A stretch of 64,000 nt of DNA from an uncultured Pelagibacteraceae bacterium (GTDB lineage: Bacteria > Pseudomonadota > Alphaproteobacteria > Pelagibacterales > AG-422-B15). This document shows positions 49,337 through 60,282 of the stretch, piece after piece; within the stretch, counting starts at the first letter, position 1; each line of letters begins with the position of its first letter. The translations under genes and the position numbers were made by a program. The stretch spans positions 1 through 64,000 of the forward strand of contig CACFAO010000006.1 of the NCBI GenBank assembly GCA_902564295.1, given 5' to 3'. Under the pieces are notes generated by a model, which did no database searches, was not told the DNA's origin, and worked only from the letters and a program-made list of their open reading frames with translations.

Positions 49337-50251
49337 TTAACAGTTCTCTTTGACAAAATTTCGCCCTTTATCTTGCATTTCTGCATCTTCAATCTTTTCT
49401 ATGAATTCAGAGAGAAAGCCCTGTATGTATATTTTTTCAGCCTCACTCTTAGAAATTCCTCTAGAGGCTAAATAAAATAATACTTCCTCATCAGCTTTTC
49501 CAGAAGCTGCGCCGTGAGAGCAGACAACATCATCATTATTTATTTCAAGTATTGGAGTGAGTTTAATTTTAGATTCTTCATCAATTAATAAACCTTTACT
49601 AATTTGGTTAGATTGTGTATCTGAGCAATTTTCATCAACAAATACTTTTCCTTTAAAAGAAACATTGGAAGATCCACGAGTTACAGCTTTGAAGGAGCAG
49701 TCTGATACAGCAGACTGACTTAAGTGTCTTATATCCAAATTATTTTCACATTTTGAAGAATTTGACATGACAACGCCACTGCCAACATACTTGGCATTTT
49801 TTTCATTCAAATTAATATTTGTCTCGTTTTTTGTAAAATCTGAACCGTTTGTAAAATTAAAATCTTTAAACGTTGAGCCGTTTGACAAATTGCAAGTATG
49901 AACAAATGAGTTATTAGTATCAGATTGAAACTTGTTAAATCTATATAATTCAAGTATTGAGTGGGAACCTAAAAATGATTTTAAAGTAAAAGATGTATCA
50001 ATTATGTAATCATTTTCATCAATAATCTCTAGAGTAGCATTCTCATTTAAATTTATATCAGCAATAATTTTTAAGTTGCTTCTATTACTGCTTATCAATT
50101 TAATTCGCGATGGTATATGTGAATAATTTGCTGTGATTTTTAATTTTAACTCATCATTTATAATCTCGTGGGTTATAGAAAGATTCTTAGAATTGCTTTC
50201 AATCCAAAAATTATCCGTGAATTCTATTATTGAAGGTTCTAAAGTTTTCAT
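49337..50251 (-). CDS. sufD: Fe-S assembly protein SufD
   Basis: NDDVVCSHGAASGKADEEVLFYLASRGIS. Confidence 0.92.
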   Translation of the reverse strand: MKTLEPSIIEFTDNFWIESNSKNLSITHEIINDELKLKITANYSHIPSRIKLISSNRSNLKIIADINLNENATLEIIDENDYIIDTSFTLKSFLGSHSILELYRFNKFQSDTNNSFVHTCNLSNGSTFKDFNFTNGSDFTKNETNINLNEKNAKYVGSGVVMSNSSKCENNLDIRHLSQSAVSDCSFKAVTRGSSNVSFKGKVFVDENCSDTQSNQISKGLLIDEESKIKLTPILEINNDDVVCSHGAASGKADEEVLFYLASRGISKSEAEKIYIQGFLSEFIEKIEDAEMQDKGRNFVKENC

Positions 50252-50991
50252 TAACTATATCCCTCATGATCAATTCTTGAAGCTAATGTCTTATCGCCCG
50301 TTTCTATTACTGAACCATTTTGAAATACATGAACGTAATCAGGCTCAATATACTCTAATAATCTTAAGTAGTGAGTAATGATAATAAATGATCTTTCATC
50401 ATTTCTTAATTTATTGATTGCGTCAGCAGTGGTTTTTAAAGCATCAACATCTAGGCCTGAGTCTGTTTCATCCATAATAATCAAACTTGGATCAAGTAAA
50501 TCCATTTGAAGGACCTCATTTTTCTTCTTCTCCCCTCCAGAAAAGCCAGCGTTCACAAAACGACTGTGCATGTCCATTGGTATATCTAGTAGTTTTGATT
50601 TTTCTTTTAGAATTTTTAGAAATTCTCCGGCATCAATTGGTGTTTCTTTTCTTGACTTTCGATGTGCATTAACAATCTGCTTAAGATAAGAAGCATTCGT
50701 TACTCCAGGAAGTTCAATTGGGTATTGAAAAGCAAGGAAAAGACCATTTAATGATCTCTCATAAGGATCTTTTGAGAGTAAATCTTCCCCATTGAGATTA
50801 ACCTCCCCTGACTCTACATTATAGTTTGGTTTACCAGCCAGAGTGTGAGCAATAGTGCTTTTACCTGAGCCATTGGGGCCCATTATGGCATGCACTTCAC
50901 CCTTTCCAATATTTAAGTTTAAATTTTTTAAAATTTGTTTTTCTTCAACAGTAACATTTAAATTTTTAATCTCCAACATACTATCCAACAC
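50251..50991 (-). CDS. sufC: Fe-S assembly ATPase SufC
   Basis: [31 protein letters not shown]. Confidence 0.95.
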   Translation of the reverse strand: MLDSMLEIKNLNVTVEEKQILKNLNLNIGKGEVHAIMGPNGSGKSTIAHTLAGKPNYNVESGEVNLNGEDLLSKDPYERSLNGLFLAFQYPIELPGVTNASYLKQIVNAHRKSRKETPIDAGEFLKILKEKSKLLDIPMDMHSRFVNAGFSGGEKKKNEVLQMDLLDPSLIIMDETDSGLDVDALKTTADAINKLRNDERSFIIITHYLRLLEYIEPDYVHVFQNGSVIETGDKTLASRIDHEGYS

Positions 50992-52423
50992 TTCCTTCCA
51001 AACTTATACTTACAAGTTTTTGAGCTTCGACAGCAAACTCCATTGGAAGTTTTTGCAGTACTTCTTTGCAAAAACCATTTACAATTAAGCTTTGTGCTTC
51101 TTCAGCATCTAAACCTCTTTGCATACAATAAAACAATTGCTCATCACTTATTTTTGAAGTTGTTGCTTCATGTTCTATAGATGAACTGTTAGAGCTATTT
51201 TCAGTTAAAGGAATAGTATTGGCCTTACACTCACTACCAACTAATAATGAATCACACTGGGTAAAGTTTTTTGCATTTTTAGCTTTTTTGTGAAAGCTAA
51301 CAAGTCCTCGATAAGTATTAGATGACTTGCCTGCAGAAATCCCTTTGGAGATGATTCTACTTTTTGTATTTTTCCCTAAGTGAATCATTTTTGTACCAGT
51401 GTCAGCTTGCTGATAATTATTAGTAATTGCTACAGAATAAAATTCACCAGTAGAATTATCCCCTCTCAAAATACAACTTGGATATTTCCATGTAATAGCA
51501 GAACCCGTTTCAATCTGAGTCCAAGAAATTTTTGAGTTTTTTCCTTTACATAATCCTCGTTTCGTTACGAAATTATATATACCTCCTTTTCCATTTTCAT
51601 CTCCAGGATACCAATTTTGAACTGTAGAATATTTTATTTCTGCATTATCAAGCGCAACTAATTCAACATTAGCTGCATGCAATTGATTTTCGTCTCTCAT
51701 TGGAGCTGTACAACCTTCAAGATAACTTACGTAACTTCCTTCATCTGCAATTATAAGTGTCCGCTCAAACTGTCCTGTTTCAGAAGCATTAATTCTAAAG
51801 TATGTAGATAATTCCATTGGGCATTTAACTCCTTTAGGTATGTAAACAAATGAACCATCACTAAATACAGCTGAATTCAAAGTCGCATAGAAATGATCAG
51901 TTACAGGGATAACAGACCCAATGTATTTTTTTACAAGCTCAGGATGTTTTTGTATAGCTTCTGAAATGGGGCAAAAAATGACACCTATTTCATTTAACTT
52001 CTCTTTAAACGTTGTAGCAACTGACACGCTGTCAAAAACTGCATCTACTGCAACACCAGCTAAAACCTTTTGTTCTTTTAGAGGTATTCCTAGTTTCTCG
52101 TATGTTTCCAATAACTTAGGATCAACTTCATCAAGAGATTTTGGCTTTTCTTTAAAATCTTTCGGAGAAGAGTAATAGTATAAATCTTGAAAATCAATTT
52201 CATCGATTTCTGCCTTAGCCCATTTCGGGACAGACATGTTTTCTAATCTTTTAAATGCAGATAGTCTCCAATCCAACATCCATTCTGGTTCATTTTTTTT
52301 CTTTGAAATCAGTCTAATAACTTCTTCATTTAACCCTTTTGGAATTTTTTCACTTTCAATTTCAGTAACAAATCCATATTTGTACTTTTCTTGTGTAAAA
52401 TTATCTTTGCTTACTTTGTTCAT
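50981..52423 (-). CDS. sufB: Fe-S assembly protein SufB
   Basis: [45 protein letters not shown]. Confidence 0.96.
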   Translation of the reverse strand: MNKVSKDNFTQEKYKYGFVTEIESEKIPKGLNEEVIRLISKKKNEPEWMLDWRLSAFKRLENMSVPKWAKAEIDEIDFQDLYYYSSPKDFKEKPKSLDEVDPKLLETYEKLGIPLKEQKVLAGVAVDAVFDSVSVATTFKEKLNEIGVIFCPISEAIQKHPELVKKYIGSVIPVTDHFYATLNSAVFSDGSFVYIPKGVKCPMELSTYFRINASETGQFERTLIIADEGSYVSYLEGCTAPMRDENQLHAANVELVALDNAEIKYSTVQNWYPGDENGKGGIYNFVTKRGLCKGKNSKISWTQIETGSAITWKYPSCILRGDNSTGEFYSVAITNNYQQADTGTKMIHLGKNTKSRIISKGISAGKSSNTYRGLVSFHKKAKNAKNFTQCDSLLVGSECKANTIPLTENSSNSSSIEHEATTSKISDEQLFYCMQRGLDAEEAQSLIVNGFCKEVLQKLPMEFAVEAQKLVSISLEGSVG

Positions 52424-52424
52424 A

Positions 52425-52847
52425 TTATTTTACCAATGTTTGTTCTTCCACTAAATCGCTCAGATGCACAGTACTTAAATAATTGCCAATGACACCTTCA
52501 AGATTTTCCCAAAAATTATGAGTTAAGCACTTTTTGTTAGTTCCAGAACAAAAAGCATTTGGGTTATTACCGCAACCAGTAGTTTTTATTTTCTCATCTA
52601 TTGCATTAAAAATGTCCAAAATCTTTATTTTATCTTTATCCTTATTTAAAATATATCCTCCACCTGGTCCTTTTTGACTTTTAACTAATTCAGCCTTCTT
52701 AAGATCGTTAAATATCTGTTCCAAATAAGACAAAGAAATATTTTGCCTGATTGAAACATGTGACAAACTGCATGGTTTTTGTGATCCAAACTTTGCAAGA
52801 TCAACCATTGCCAAAACAGCATATCTACCACGTGAAGTTATCCTCAT
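52425..52847 (-). CDS. iscR: Rrf2/IscR-type regulator
   Basis: [18 protein letters not shown]; three-Cys segment [16 protein letters not shown]. Confidence 0.9.
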   Translation of the reverse strand: MRITSRGRYAVLAMVDLAKFGSQKPCSLSHVSIRQNISLSYLEQIFNDLKKAELVKSQKGPGGGYILNKDKDKIKILDIFNAIDEKIKTTGCGNNPNAFCSGTNKKCLTHNFWENLEGVIGNYLSTVHLSDLVEEQTLVK

Positions 52848-53524
52848 TTATTTTCCTCAATCGATTTTTCAAGTTTTTCAATTCTGTTTCTTAAATCAGA
52901 ATTATCTTTTTCTAGTTTTTCAACTACCGTTGCCCTGCTATCATCTCCTTTACTGAGACCATACGCTCTAAACTTTTTTACCCCAGAGGAATTTGGCACA
53001 ATTGTGTATCGTGCAGGATTTCCAATTACACTTTTGTTCGACTCAACATCTTTAGTCACAACAGAATTTGAACCTACTTTCGAATTAGATCCTATTGTAA
53101 TTGGACCAAGAATTTGTGCACCTGAACCAATTATTACCTTATCTTCTAAAGTAGGATGTCTTTTCTTATCCTTCTGACTAGCGCTGTCCTCGCTTGGTGA
53201 AACGCCCCCAAGGGTTACACCATGGTAGATTGTAACATCATTGCCAATTTCAGCTGTTTCACCGATAACAACTCCCATACCGTGGTCTATAAAAAAACGC
53301 TCACCGATCTTTGCTGCAGGATGAATTTCAATTCCAGTCAACATTCTGCCAATATAAGATATTAACCTTGCGAGAATTGTAAGTCTTATTGACCATAACA
53401 AATTTGACAACCTGTATATACCAATTGAATGGAGTCCCGGTGAAGTGACTAAAGTCTCAATTCTGCCTTTCGCAGCTGGGTCTCTATCAATATAAGAGTC
53501 AATTAAATCAATGATTTTACTCAT
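52844..53524 (-). CDS. cysE: serine O-acetyltransferase
   Basis: [41 protein letters not shown]. Confidence 0.95.
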   Translation of the reverse strand: MSKIIDLIDSYIDRDPAAKGRIETLVTSPGLHSIGIYRLSNLLWSIRLTILARLISYIGRMLTGIEIHPAAKIGERFFIDHGMGVVIGETAEIGNDVTIYHGVTLGGVSPSEDSASQKDKKRHPTLEDKVIIGSGAQILGPITIGSNSKVGSNSVVTKDVESNKSVIGNPARYTIVPNSSGVKKFRAYGLSKGDDSRATVVEKLEKDNSDLRNRIEKLEKSIEENK

Positions 53525-53579
53525 TTTAAAAAAAAACCTTGAATTTCAAATGTTAAATTTAGTATACCGTCTCAGAGGT

Positions 53580-53608
53580 TAAATATAATAACCTACCAAA
53601 TTAGTCAA
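53580..53608 (-). promoter_or_regulatory. candidate cysE-iscR-suf promoter with possible Rrf2/IscR site
   Basis: TTGACT-17 bp-TATTTA on minus strand, core TTGACTAATTTGGTAGGTTA; -10 match is weak. Confidence 0.3.
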
Positions 53609-53625
53609 CTATCTAATGCTCAAAT

Positions 53626-54288
53626 ATGAATAATCAAGTAAAAGAAATAGTTTTTACAGGGCCTGACGGCAAATTAGTAGGAAAATACAAAAAAGGGCAG
53701 TCTTTGAACCCTCCGATAGCGCTAATTATACATCCGCATCCGCTTTATGGCGGAACAATGAATAACCCAATAGTAATGGACTTGTTTTCTATTTTTGATT
53801 CTCTTGGGTTTTCAATCTTTCGTTTTAATTTGAGGGGCGTTGGTAAAAGTGAGGGAAAATTTGATAATGGTTTGGGCGAGCTTGCTGACGCAGCTGCTGG
53901 CCTAGATTGGATACAAAGACAAAATCCTAACACGAATCAATGCTGGGTTGCAGGCTTCTCATTTGGAGCATTGCTTTGCATGCAATTGTTAATGAGAAGA
54001 CCAGAGATAACAAGATTTATAAGTATTTCTCCTCAACCAAATTTATATGATTTTAATTTTTTAGCACCATGTCCTGCGTCAGGTTTAATAGTTCAAGGTA
54101 AAAAAGACGACCTAGTACCGCCTGAGGAAACTTCAAGGCTCGCGGACAAACTTAAATCTCAAAAAAATATAACTGTTGATTACGAGGAGATTACTGGAGC
54201 AAATCATTTTTACGATAATGAAACTGATAAGCTTGAGAAAGCAATACGAAGTTATATTGAAAGAGAGCTTAATTCAAAATATAGGTAA
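53626..54288 (+). CDS. alpha/beta hydrolase
   Basis: LIIHPHPLYGGTMNNPIV; FNLRGVGKSEG; AGFSFGA. Confidence 0.92.
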   Translation: MNNQVKEIVFTGPDGKLVGKYKKGQSLNPPIALIIHPHPLYGGTMNNPIVMDLFSIFDSLGFSIFRFNLRGVGKSEGKFDNGLGELADAAAGLDWIQRQNPNTNQCWVAGFSFGALLCMQLLMRRPEITRFISISPQPNLYDFNFLAPCPASGLIVQGKKDDLVPPEETSRLADKLKSQKNITVDYEEITGANHFYDNETDKLEKAIRSYIERELNSKYR

Positions 54289-55371
54289 TTTAGACAATTT
54301 GCCTCCAGTAATTGGATTTTTAACACCTGTGGTTCCTGGAAATGATATAGGTAGATTTTTAAATCTTCTTATACCCAAATAAGCAAAAGCCTGGGACTCT
54401 ATAAATTTTGTATCGCCATAAATTTCATCGATTAAGATAACTCTATTCCCTAAATTTTTTTTTATTAAATTTAAAATAAATTTATTTTTTACTCCTCCGC
54501 CAGAAAGAATAATTTTTTGATTATCTATTTTTTTTAAATTATTTATTATAACGTAAGCAGTAAATGCAGATAAAGTAGCGCAGGCATCATAAAAATTAAT
54601 TTTTAATACTGAATTAAATGAGAAATATTTTCGATCAAGAGATTTAGGAGGATTTTTTTTTAAAAATTTATCGTTCTGAAGTTGTCTTAAAATATTTTTA
54701 TTAATTTTACCTCGAGATGAATATACGCCATCTTTATCATACATTTGTTTTTTTTTGAAATATACAAATTGATCTAAAAGGCACATTCCTGGTCCAATAT
54801 CATATGCTGTCAATCTACCTCTTTTGTCTAAAATAGAGATGTTAGATATGCCTCCAATATTTATAAAAGAACAAGGCTTTTTAAGTTTTAGTTTATTGAT
54901 TAAAAGCTTATGAAATATTGGTACTAATGGTGCTCCCTCTCCACCATTTAAAAGATCCTTTTGTCTAAAATCAGTTACAATAATACTGTTAGTTTTTTCA
55001 GCAATATACGAACTATTACACAACTGAATCGATGATTTATTTTTAGATGAATGGTAAATAGTTTGACCATGTAAGGCGATAAGATCAACTTTTTTGATAT
55101 TTTTAGATTTTATAAATTTTCTAATAGCATTTACATAATCTTCACTAACTAAATTTTCACAATCGCATATATTGGATATGCTATTTTTACTTTTCGTAAA
55201 GTTGTTCACAAGATTATGAAGAGACTTTCTTGTTGAGTCCCTAAACTTATATAGAGATGAACATTTATGAGTAAATCTGCTTTTTCCATCAGAACTTACG
55301 TATGAAACATCAATTCCATCTAGCGAAGTGCCGCTCATAATGCCAATTGCGTGAAGTTTATTGTTGATCAT
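54274..55371 (-). CDS. anmK: anhydro-N-acetylmuramic acid kinase
   Basis: IGIMSGTSLDGIDVSY; NIGGISNIS; DIGPGMCLLD. Confidence 0.94.
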   Translation of the reverse strand: MINNKLHAIGIMSGTSLDGIDVSYVSSDGKSRFTHKCSSLYKFRDSTRKSLHNLVNNFTKSKNSISNICDCENLVSEDYVNAIRKFIKSKNIKKVDLIALHGQTIYHSSKNKSSIQLCNSSYIAEKTNSIIVTDFRQKDLLNGGEGAPLVPIFHKLLINKLKLKKPCSFINIGGISNISILDKRGRLTAYDIGPGMCLLDQFVYFKKKQMYDKDGVYSSRGKINKNILRQLQNDKFLKKNPPKSLDRKYFSFNSVLKINFYDACATLSAFTAYVIINNLKKIDNQKIILSGGGVKNKFILNLIKKNLGNRVILIDEIYGDTKFIESQAFAYLGIRRFKNLPISFPGTTGVKNPITGGKLSKLPIF

Positions 55372-55421
55372 ATATTTTGTATAATTAGTCTAAATAATTT
55401 ATACATTACTGAATATAGAAA

Positions 55422-56657
55422 ATGACACTTATTGAAGAACTCAAATACCGCGGTTTCTTACATCAGTGCACTGATGAGGGGTCTTTAGATAAAAAATTAA
55501 AATCTGAAAATATTACATTTTATATAGGTTTCGATTGTACGGCTAAATCATTGCATATAGGCAGCTTGATACAGATAATGGTAATGCGCCTATTTCAAAA
55601 ATACGGTCATACTCCAATAATATTAATTGGTACAGGAACTACCCGCATTGGTGATCCTTCAGGAAAAGATGAAACCAGAAAAATACTTACAGAAGATGAA
55701 ATAAAGAATAACGCAGATAATATAAAAACTGTTTTTAACAAATATTTATCTTTTAAGAATGAAAAGAATAAAGCTTTAATAATGGATAATGCAGATTGGT
55801 TAGATGAACTTAGTTATGTGGATTTTTTGAGAGATTTTGGCAAACATTTTACAATAAATAAAATGCTTACATTTGATAGTGTAAAAATACGTCTTGAAAG
55901 AGAACAGTCTCTCAGTTTTGTAGAATTTAATTACATGATATTTCAAGCCTATGACTTTTATGAACTCTACAATCGAAATGCGTGCATCTTACAGATTGGT
56001 GGTTCTGATCAATGGGGAAACATTGTAAATGGCGTGGAACTCATAAGAAGAGTAAATGGAAAAGAGGTTTTTGGACTTACAACTCCACTTCTCACTAATT
56101 CAAACGGAGATAAAATGGGCAAGACATCGGATGGAGCAATATGGCTTAATGATGATCTTCTATCAGCTTATGATTATTGGCAGTTTTGGAGAAACGTTGA
56201 TGACAGAGACGTAATTCGTTTTATGAAGCTTTTTACAGATTTAAGCAAAGAAAAAATTGATGGCTATGAACAAGACTCATTAAAAAATATAAATGATTTA
56301 AAAATAATGCTCGCTAATGAGGTAACTGCTATGCTTCATGGGATTGAAAGCTCGAGTAAAGCTGAGAAAGCAGCAAAAGAAGTATTTGAAAACAAAGGTT
56401 TGTCTGAAGATATGCCGACGCTTAATCTAAACAATAAAGATGTTCAAAATGGTGTGCTATTATCAGATCTTATCGTACAAATGAAATATGCTAACTCAAA
56501 ATCTGAAAGTAGGAAATTGATAAGAGGGAAAGGTGTAAAATTAAATGGAAAGATTGTGGACGACGAGCTTAAACTGTTAGACCATGCTCAAATTACAAAA
56601 TTTCAAAATGTAATAAGTGTTGGAAAGAAAAAACACTTTAAGGTAATTATTGGATAG
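55422..56657 (+). CDS. tyrS: tyrosyl-tRNA synthetase
   Basis: YIGFDCTAKSLHIGSL; GSDQWGNIVNG; KMGKTSDGA. Confidence 0.97.
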   Translation: MTLIEELKYRGFLHQCTDEGSLDKKLKSENITFYIGFDCTAKSLHIGSLIQIMVMRLFQKYGHTPIILIGTGTTRIGDPSGKDETRKILTEDEIKNNADNIKTVFNKYLSFKNEKNKALIMDNADWLDELSYVDFLRDFGKHFTINKMLTFDSVKIRLEREQSLSFVEFNYMIFQAYDFYELYNRNACILQIGGSDQWGNIVNGVELIRRVNGKEVFGLTTPLLTNSNGDKMGKTSDGAIWLNDDLLSAYDYWQFWRNVDDRDVIRFMKLFTDLSKEKIDGYEQDSLKNINDLKIMLANEVTAMLHGIESSSKAEKAAKEVFENKGLSEDMPTLNLNNKDVQNGVLLSDLIVQMKYANSKSESRKLIRGKGVKLNGKIVDDELKLLDHAQITKFQNVISVGKKKHFKVIIG

Positions 56658-59190
56658 TTGAGCTATTTTCAATTGCTTCTATTGCTCTTTCTATTATTCT
56701 AGGCTTAATTATAGTTAATGGATTAGACTCTACTTCGGGGTCATCAGACGAACCCGTCATTAGAAAATCTATTGAAAACATTCCTTCTCCTTCACCTCCT
56801 ACTATTATTGGTCCCAAAATAGGTAGTTTTTGAATAATTGCGTTTACAAGATGCATCGGACTAATTTCTCCCTTCATATCAATAATTTTTTCTTTTCTAT
56901 CAATATTACCATCCATTATTAGGCCTAAGCTATCGCTAACAGCAAAAGCTTCTATTTCATCGAATTGATTTTCTGTTTCTATATAGTTAATTTCTCCATA
57001 GCCAAATCGAATTCCCTCTTCGCCTTCAGCAATGCTAACTAAACCTGAGATTGAAGGTAGAGATAATAATTTGAGAGATGCCGGTGTATTTATTAATACA
57101 AAATCATTTAAGTTAATTTTTACATCAGCCGCTTGTGTATTTAAATTTCTTATTGAAGTCATTTCAAACTCACCGTCACTTAAAAGTTTTTTCGCTGGAT
57201 GGTTATTATTTACAAAATATGTGATATCGCTTGAATTAATAATATTTACATCAATGTTATCGTTTTTTTCTCTTGAATAGTTTAAATTGTGTCCCATTAA
57301 AGATGCACGGCTGTTTACATTTAAAGTTGAGCCTTGTTTTTCAATTACTGCTTTAAAATCATTTACCCTTACTGATCCAGCAAAAATTACTTCGTTAGTA
57401 TTTATCGAATAGTTTTCCTTATTTAAATAATAAACTCTTTCTTTTTTCTTCGTTTCAACTTTATTAGCAGAAAGATCAATGATATCACCGTTAATTTTTA
57501 AATTTAAGACTCGCTCTGATAAATCTCCTGAGAGTTTTAACTTAACATTTGAATTATTGTTAATTGAAAAATCTTCTAAAAAAACATGATTAGATTTTGT
57601 TATTTTTACTCTACCTTTAAAATCAATTTCACTGTCAAGCGAGTCAAATATTATTAAACTATCATTGAGTGCGTCAGTATCGCCTTCAAATTGAATCTTC
57701 AAACTTGTTTCATTATTTTTGTTAAAATTAATTTGTCTGATAAACGCTGTTGTATCTGATAAATTTATTAAGCCCTTAAATAACGGAGTTGGAGTTTCAA
57801 AATTCTTAATTTCAATATAATAATTTACAGGGCCTGAAATAAAATTAGGGTTTTCATTATCGTCAAAAATAAAATTTGTTATCAATTCTCCAGAAGATGC
57901 AACATATAAATTTTTAAGTGATTTAATTATGTTGCCTGAAGTTGGATCAATATTGAAATTAAGCGTTACATCATTATTTTCATTTAAATTTTGATGAAGA
58001 AAACTACTTATACGATCAGTTTTAGTTTCTCGAGATAAAATAGTGTTTTGTAAATAATTTATCGCAGCATTTTTATCAATTCTAGTAACCAAATTAACAT
58101 TTGCGTTGTTGAGCTCATAATTTAACTTTAGAAAACTTCCTTTATTAAGAACTAAAAGATCATTTTTAAAATGATTTATATTGACAACATATTTTTCTTT
58201 TTCATTATAGAGCTCAATATCATATTTTGTTATATCGCCAAGGTTTTGATAAAATTTATCATCTGGCATTAATTTATTTAATTCACAAATTCCAGATATA
58301 TTAAGATTCAAATTTTTTATCGCATTTTCTATTATATTATCAACATCATAATTAAAATTTGTCTCTAGTAAAATTGATTGCCATCCCAAAAAACTATTCA
58401 CAAATGGATATAATTCACTTTCACTATCTAGGTTTAAAATATTTATAATCGTGTTTTTTTTTGAGTTAATATTGAATGAAGTTTTAATATTTTTATATTT
58501 AGTATCGTATTGTATAGTGCTTGCATCATTCATATAAAAATGATCACCGCTAAATTTTTTTATATTTATTTGCTGATTAGATGGAATATATTCAATATTT
58601 ATTTGAAAATTTTCTCTATTTATTGAAAGGTTTGCTGATATACCGCTCTTAGAGTCTAAAAGCTCAAAAAAAGAATTTGTATAAAATAAGGCATTGTTAT
58701 CTCTTGAATCAATATTGATAGCATTATGCTTTGACTCAAAATTTATTTTTTTACTTGAAATAACGATTCTATTAAGTTCATCATAGACAGTGTCAAAATT
58801 ATCGATGAATAGTTTAAAATCATTATTTGATATTTTTATTTCACCAGAAGAAATTTCATTGTTTTTGTCAATTGAAAAAGTAATTAGATTGAATAAATTA
58901 AAATTCCAACTAATCAAATTTGTCTCTATTAACAAATTGTTTGCCCCAACAATTTTCAATTTCTCAAATTCTAAATAGAGTCCTTTTTCATTAGATCTTT
59001 TGAGTAAAATATTTTGCATATCTGCATCAACGTAATATTTTTTTTTCAACTCTTCTGATATCTTCTTTTCAAGTAAATTAAGATTTATTCCTCCAAATGT
59101 GGCTTTGATCGAGACAAAAGAAATAAGTATTAAGATCAAAACCAATATTGATGCAGCTAAGTAAATAGAAATATTTATATGTTTACTCAT
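56647..59190 (-). CDS. AsmA-like / DUF3971 protein
   Basis: 847 aa, N-terminal TM, AsmA-like C-terminus GEGEGMFSIDFLMTGSSDDPEVESNPL. Confidence 0.78.
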   Translation of the reverse strand: MSKHINISIYLAASILVLILILISFVSIKATFGGINLNLLEKKISEELKKKYYVDADMQNILLKRSNEKGLYLEFEKLKIVGANNLLIETNLISWNFNLFNLITFSIDKNNEISSGEIKISNNDFKLFIDNFDTVYDELNRIVISSKKINFESKHNAINIDSRDNNALFYTNSFFELLDSKSGISANLSINRENFQINIEYIPSNQQINIKKFSGDHFYMNDASTIQYDTKYKNIKTSFNINSKKNTIINILNLDSESELYPFVNSFLGWQSILLETNFNYDVDNIIENAIKNLNLNISGICELNKLMPDDKFYQNLGDITKYDIELYNEKEKYVVNINHFKNDLLVLNKGSFLKLNYELNNANVNLVTRIDKNAAINYLQNTILSRETKTDRISSFLHQNLNENNDVTLNFNIDPTSGNIIKSLKNLYVASSGELITNFIFDDNENPNFISGPVNYYIEIKNFETPTPLFKGLINLSDTTAFIRQINFNKNNETSLKIQFEGDTDALNDSLIIFDSLDSEIDFKGRVKITKSNHVFLEDFSINNNSNVKLKLSGDLSERVLNLKINGDIIDLSANKVETKKKERVYYLNKENYSINTNEVIFAGSVRVNDFKAVIEKQGSTLNVNSRASLMGHNLNYSREKNDNIDVNIINSSDITYFVNNNHPAKKLLSDGEFEMTSIRNLNTQAADVKINLNDFVLINTPASLKLLSLPSISGLVSIAEGEEGIRFGYGEINYIETENQFDEIEAFAVSDSLGLIMDGNIDRKEKIIDMKGEISPMHLVNAIIQKLPILGPIIVGGEGEGMFSIDFLMTGSSDDPEVESNPLTIIKPRIIERAIEAIENSSTIQ

Positions 59191-59193
59191 ATT

Positions 59194-60280
59194 TTATTTA
59201 ATATTTGAAAAGATAAGTTTGTCGATATTGCCATCTAGAACAGCGTCTGGATCACTATCTTCGTAATTACTTCTTAGATCCTTCACCATCCTATATGGAT
59301 GTAATACATAAGACCTTATTTGATTACCCCAACCTATGTCAGATTTTTTATCTTCAGATGCCTTTTTTTCAGATTCAATTTTTTGTATTTCCATTTCATA
59401 CAATTTTGACTTCAAAAGATTGATAGCTGTTGCCTTATTTTTGTGTTGAGATCTTTCATTTTGACATTGAACAACAGTTCCAGTTGGCATGTGAGTTATT
59501 CTAATTGCACTGTCTGTCGTATTTACGTGTTGGCCACCAGCCCCTGAGGCTCTGAAAGTATCTATTCTCATATCTTTTTCTTGAAGATTAATTTCTATAG
59601 TTTCGTCAACATATGGTGATATCCATACTGATGAAAAACTTGTATGCCTTCGTGAATTTGAGTCAAACGGGGAAATTCTTACCAATCGATGAATACCAGA
59701 TTCTCTTTTTAAATAGCCAAATGCATATTTACCCTCTATTAATACCGTACATGATTTGATACCTGCCTCTTCGCCAAATGACTCATAAACTATCTTGAAT
59801 TGAAATTTTTTTCTTTCTGACCAGCGCATGTACATTCTTTGCAACATTTGTGCCCAATCTTGACTTTCTGTTCCTCCTGCCCCAGCATGAATTTCCAAAT
59901 AACAGCTATTGGCGTCGGCTTCACCATTGAATTGCATCTGAAACTCAGATTTTTCGAGTTCAATTAATAGGTTGTTTAAGGTGTTATAGCATTCAATAAT
60001 AACTGCTTTATCATTTTCTTCATTTGCTAGGCTAAAGTAATCTTCTACCTCTCTTATCTTATTCTCAAAATTTTCTATTAGATTAATATTTTGTTCAAAC
60101 TCACTTATTTCTCTCATCACTCTTTTAGCTTTTTCGTTATTAGACCAAAAACCTTCTTCTTCACTTTGAGTTTTAAGATTAATAAGTTGTTTTTTTAAAT
60201 TTTCTAAGTCAAAGATGGCTCCGTACAAAGTTAAGTTTTTTATTTGCTGAATCAATTAAATTTGAAAAATCGTTTTCCAT
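59194..60280 (-). CDS. prfB: peptide chain release factor 2 with programmed +1 frameshift
   Basis: Zero-frame MENDFSNLIDSANKKLNFVRSHL then TGA at 60211-60209 in CTT-TGA-C; +1 frame continues DLENLKKQL...; GGQHVNTTDSAIR in body. Confidence 0.95.
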
Positions 60281-60282
60281 CA

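Noticed and set aside
60211-60255. Track start MIQQIKNLTLYGAIF of prfB
   Set aside because: Out-of-frame with the real leader; produced by the programmed frameshift.
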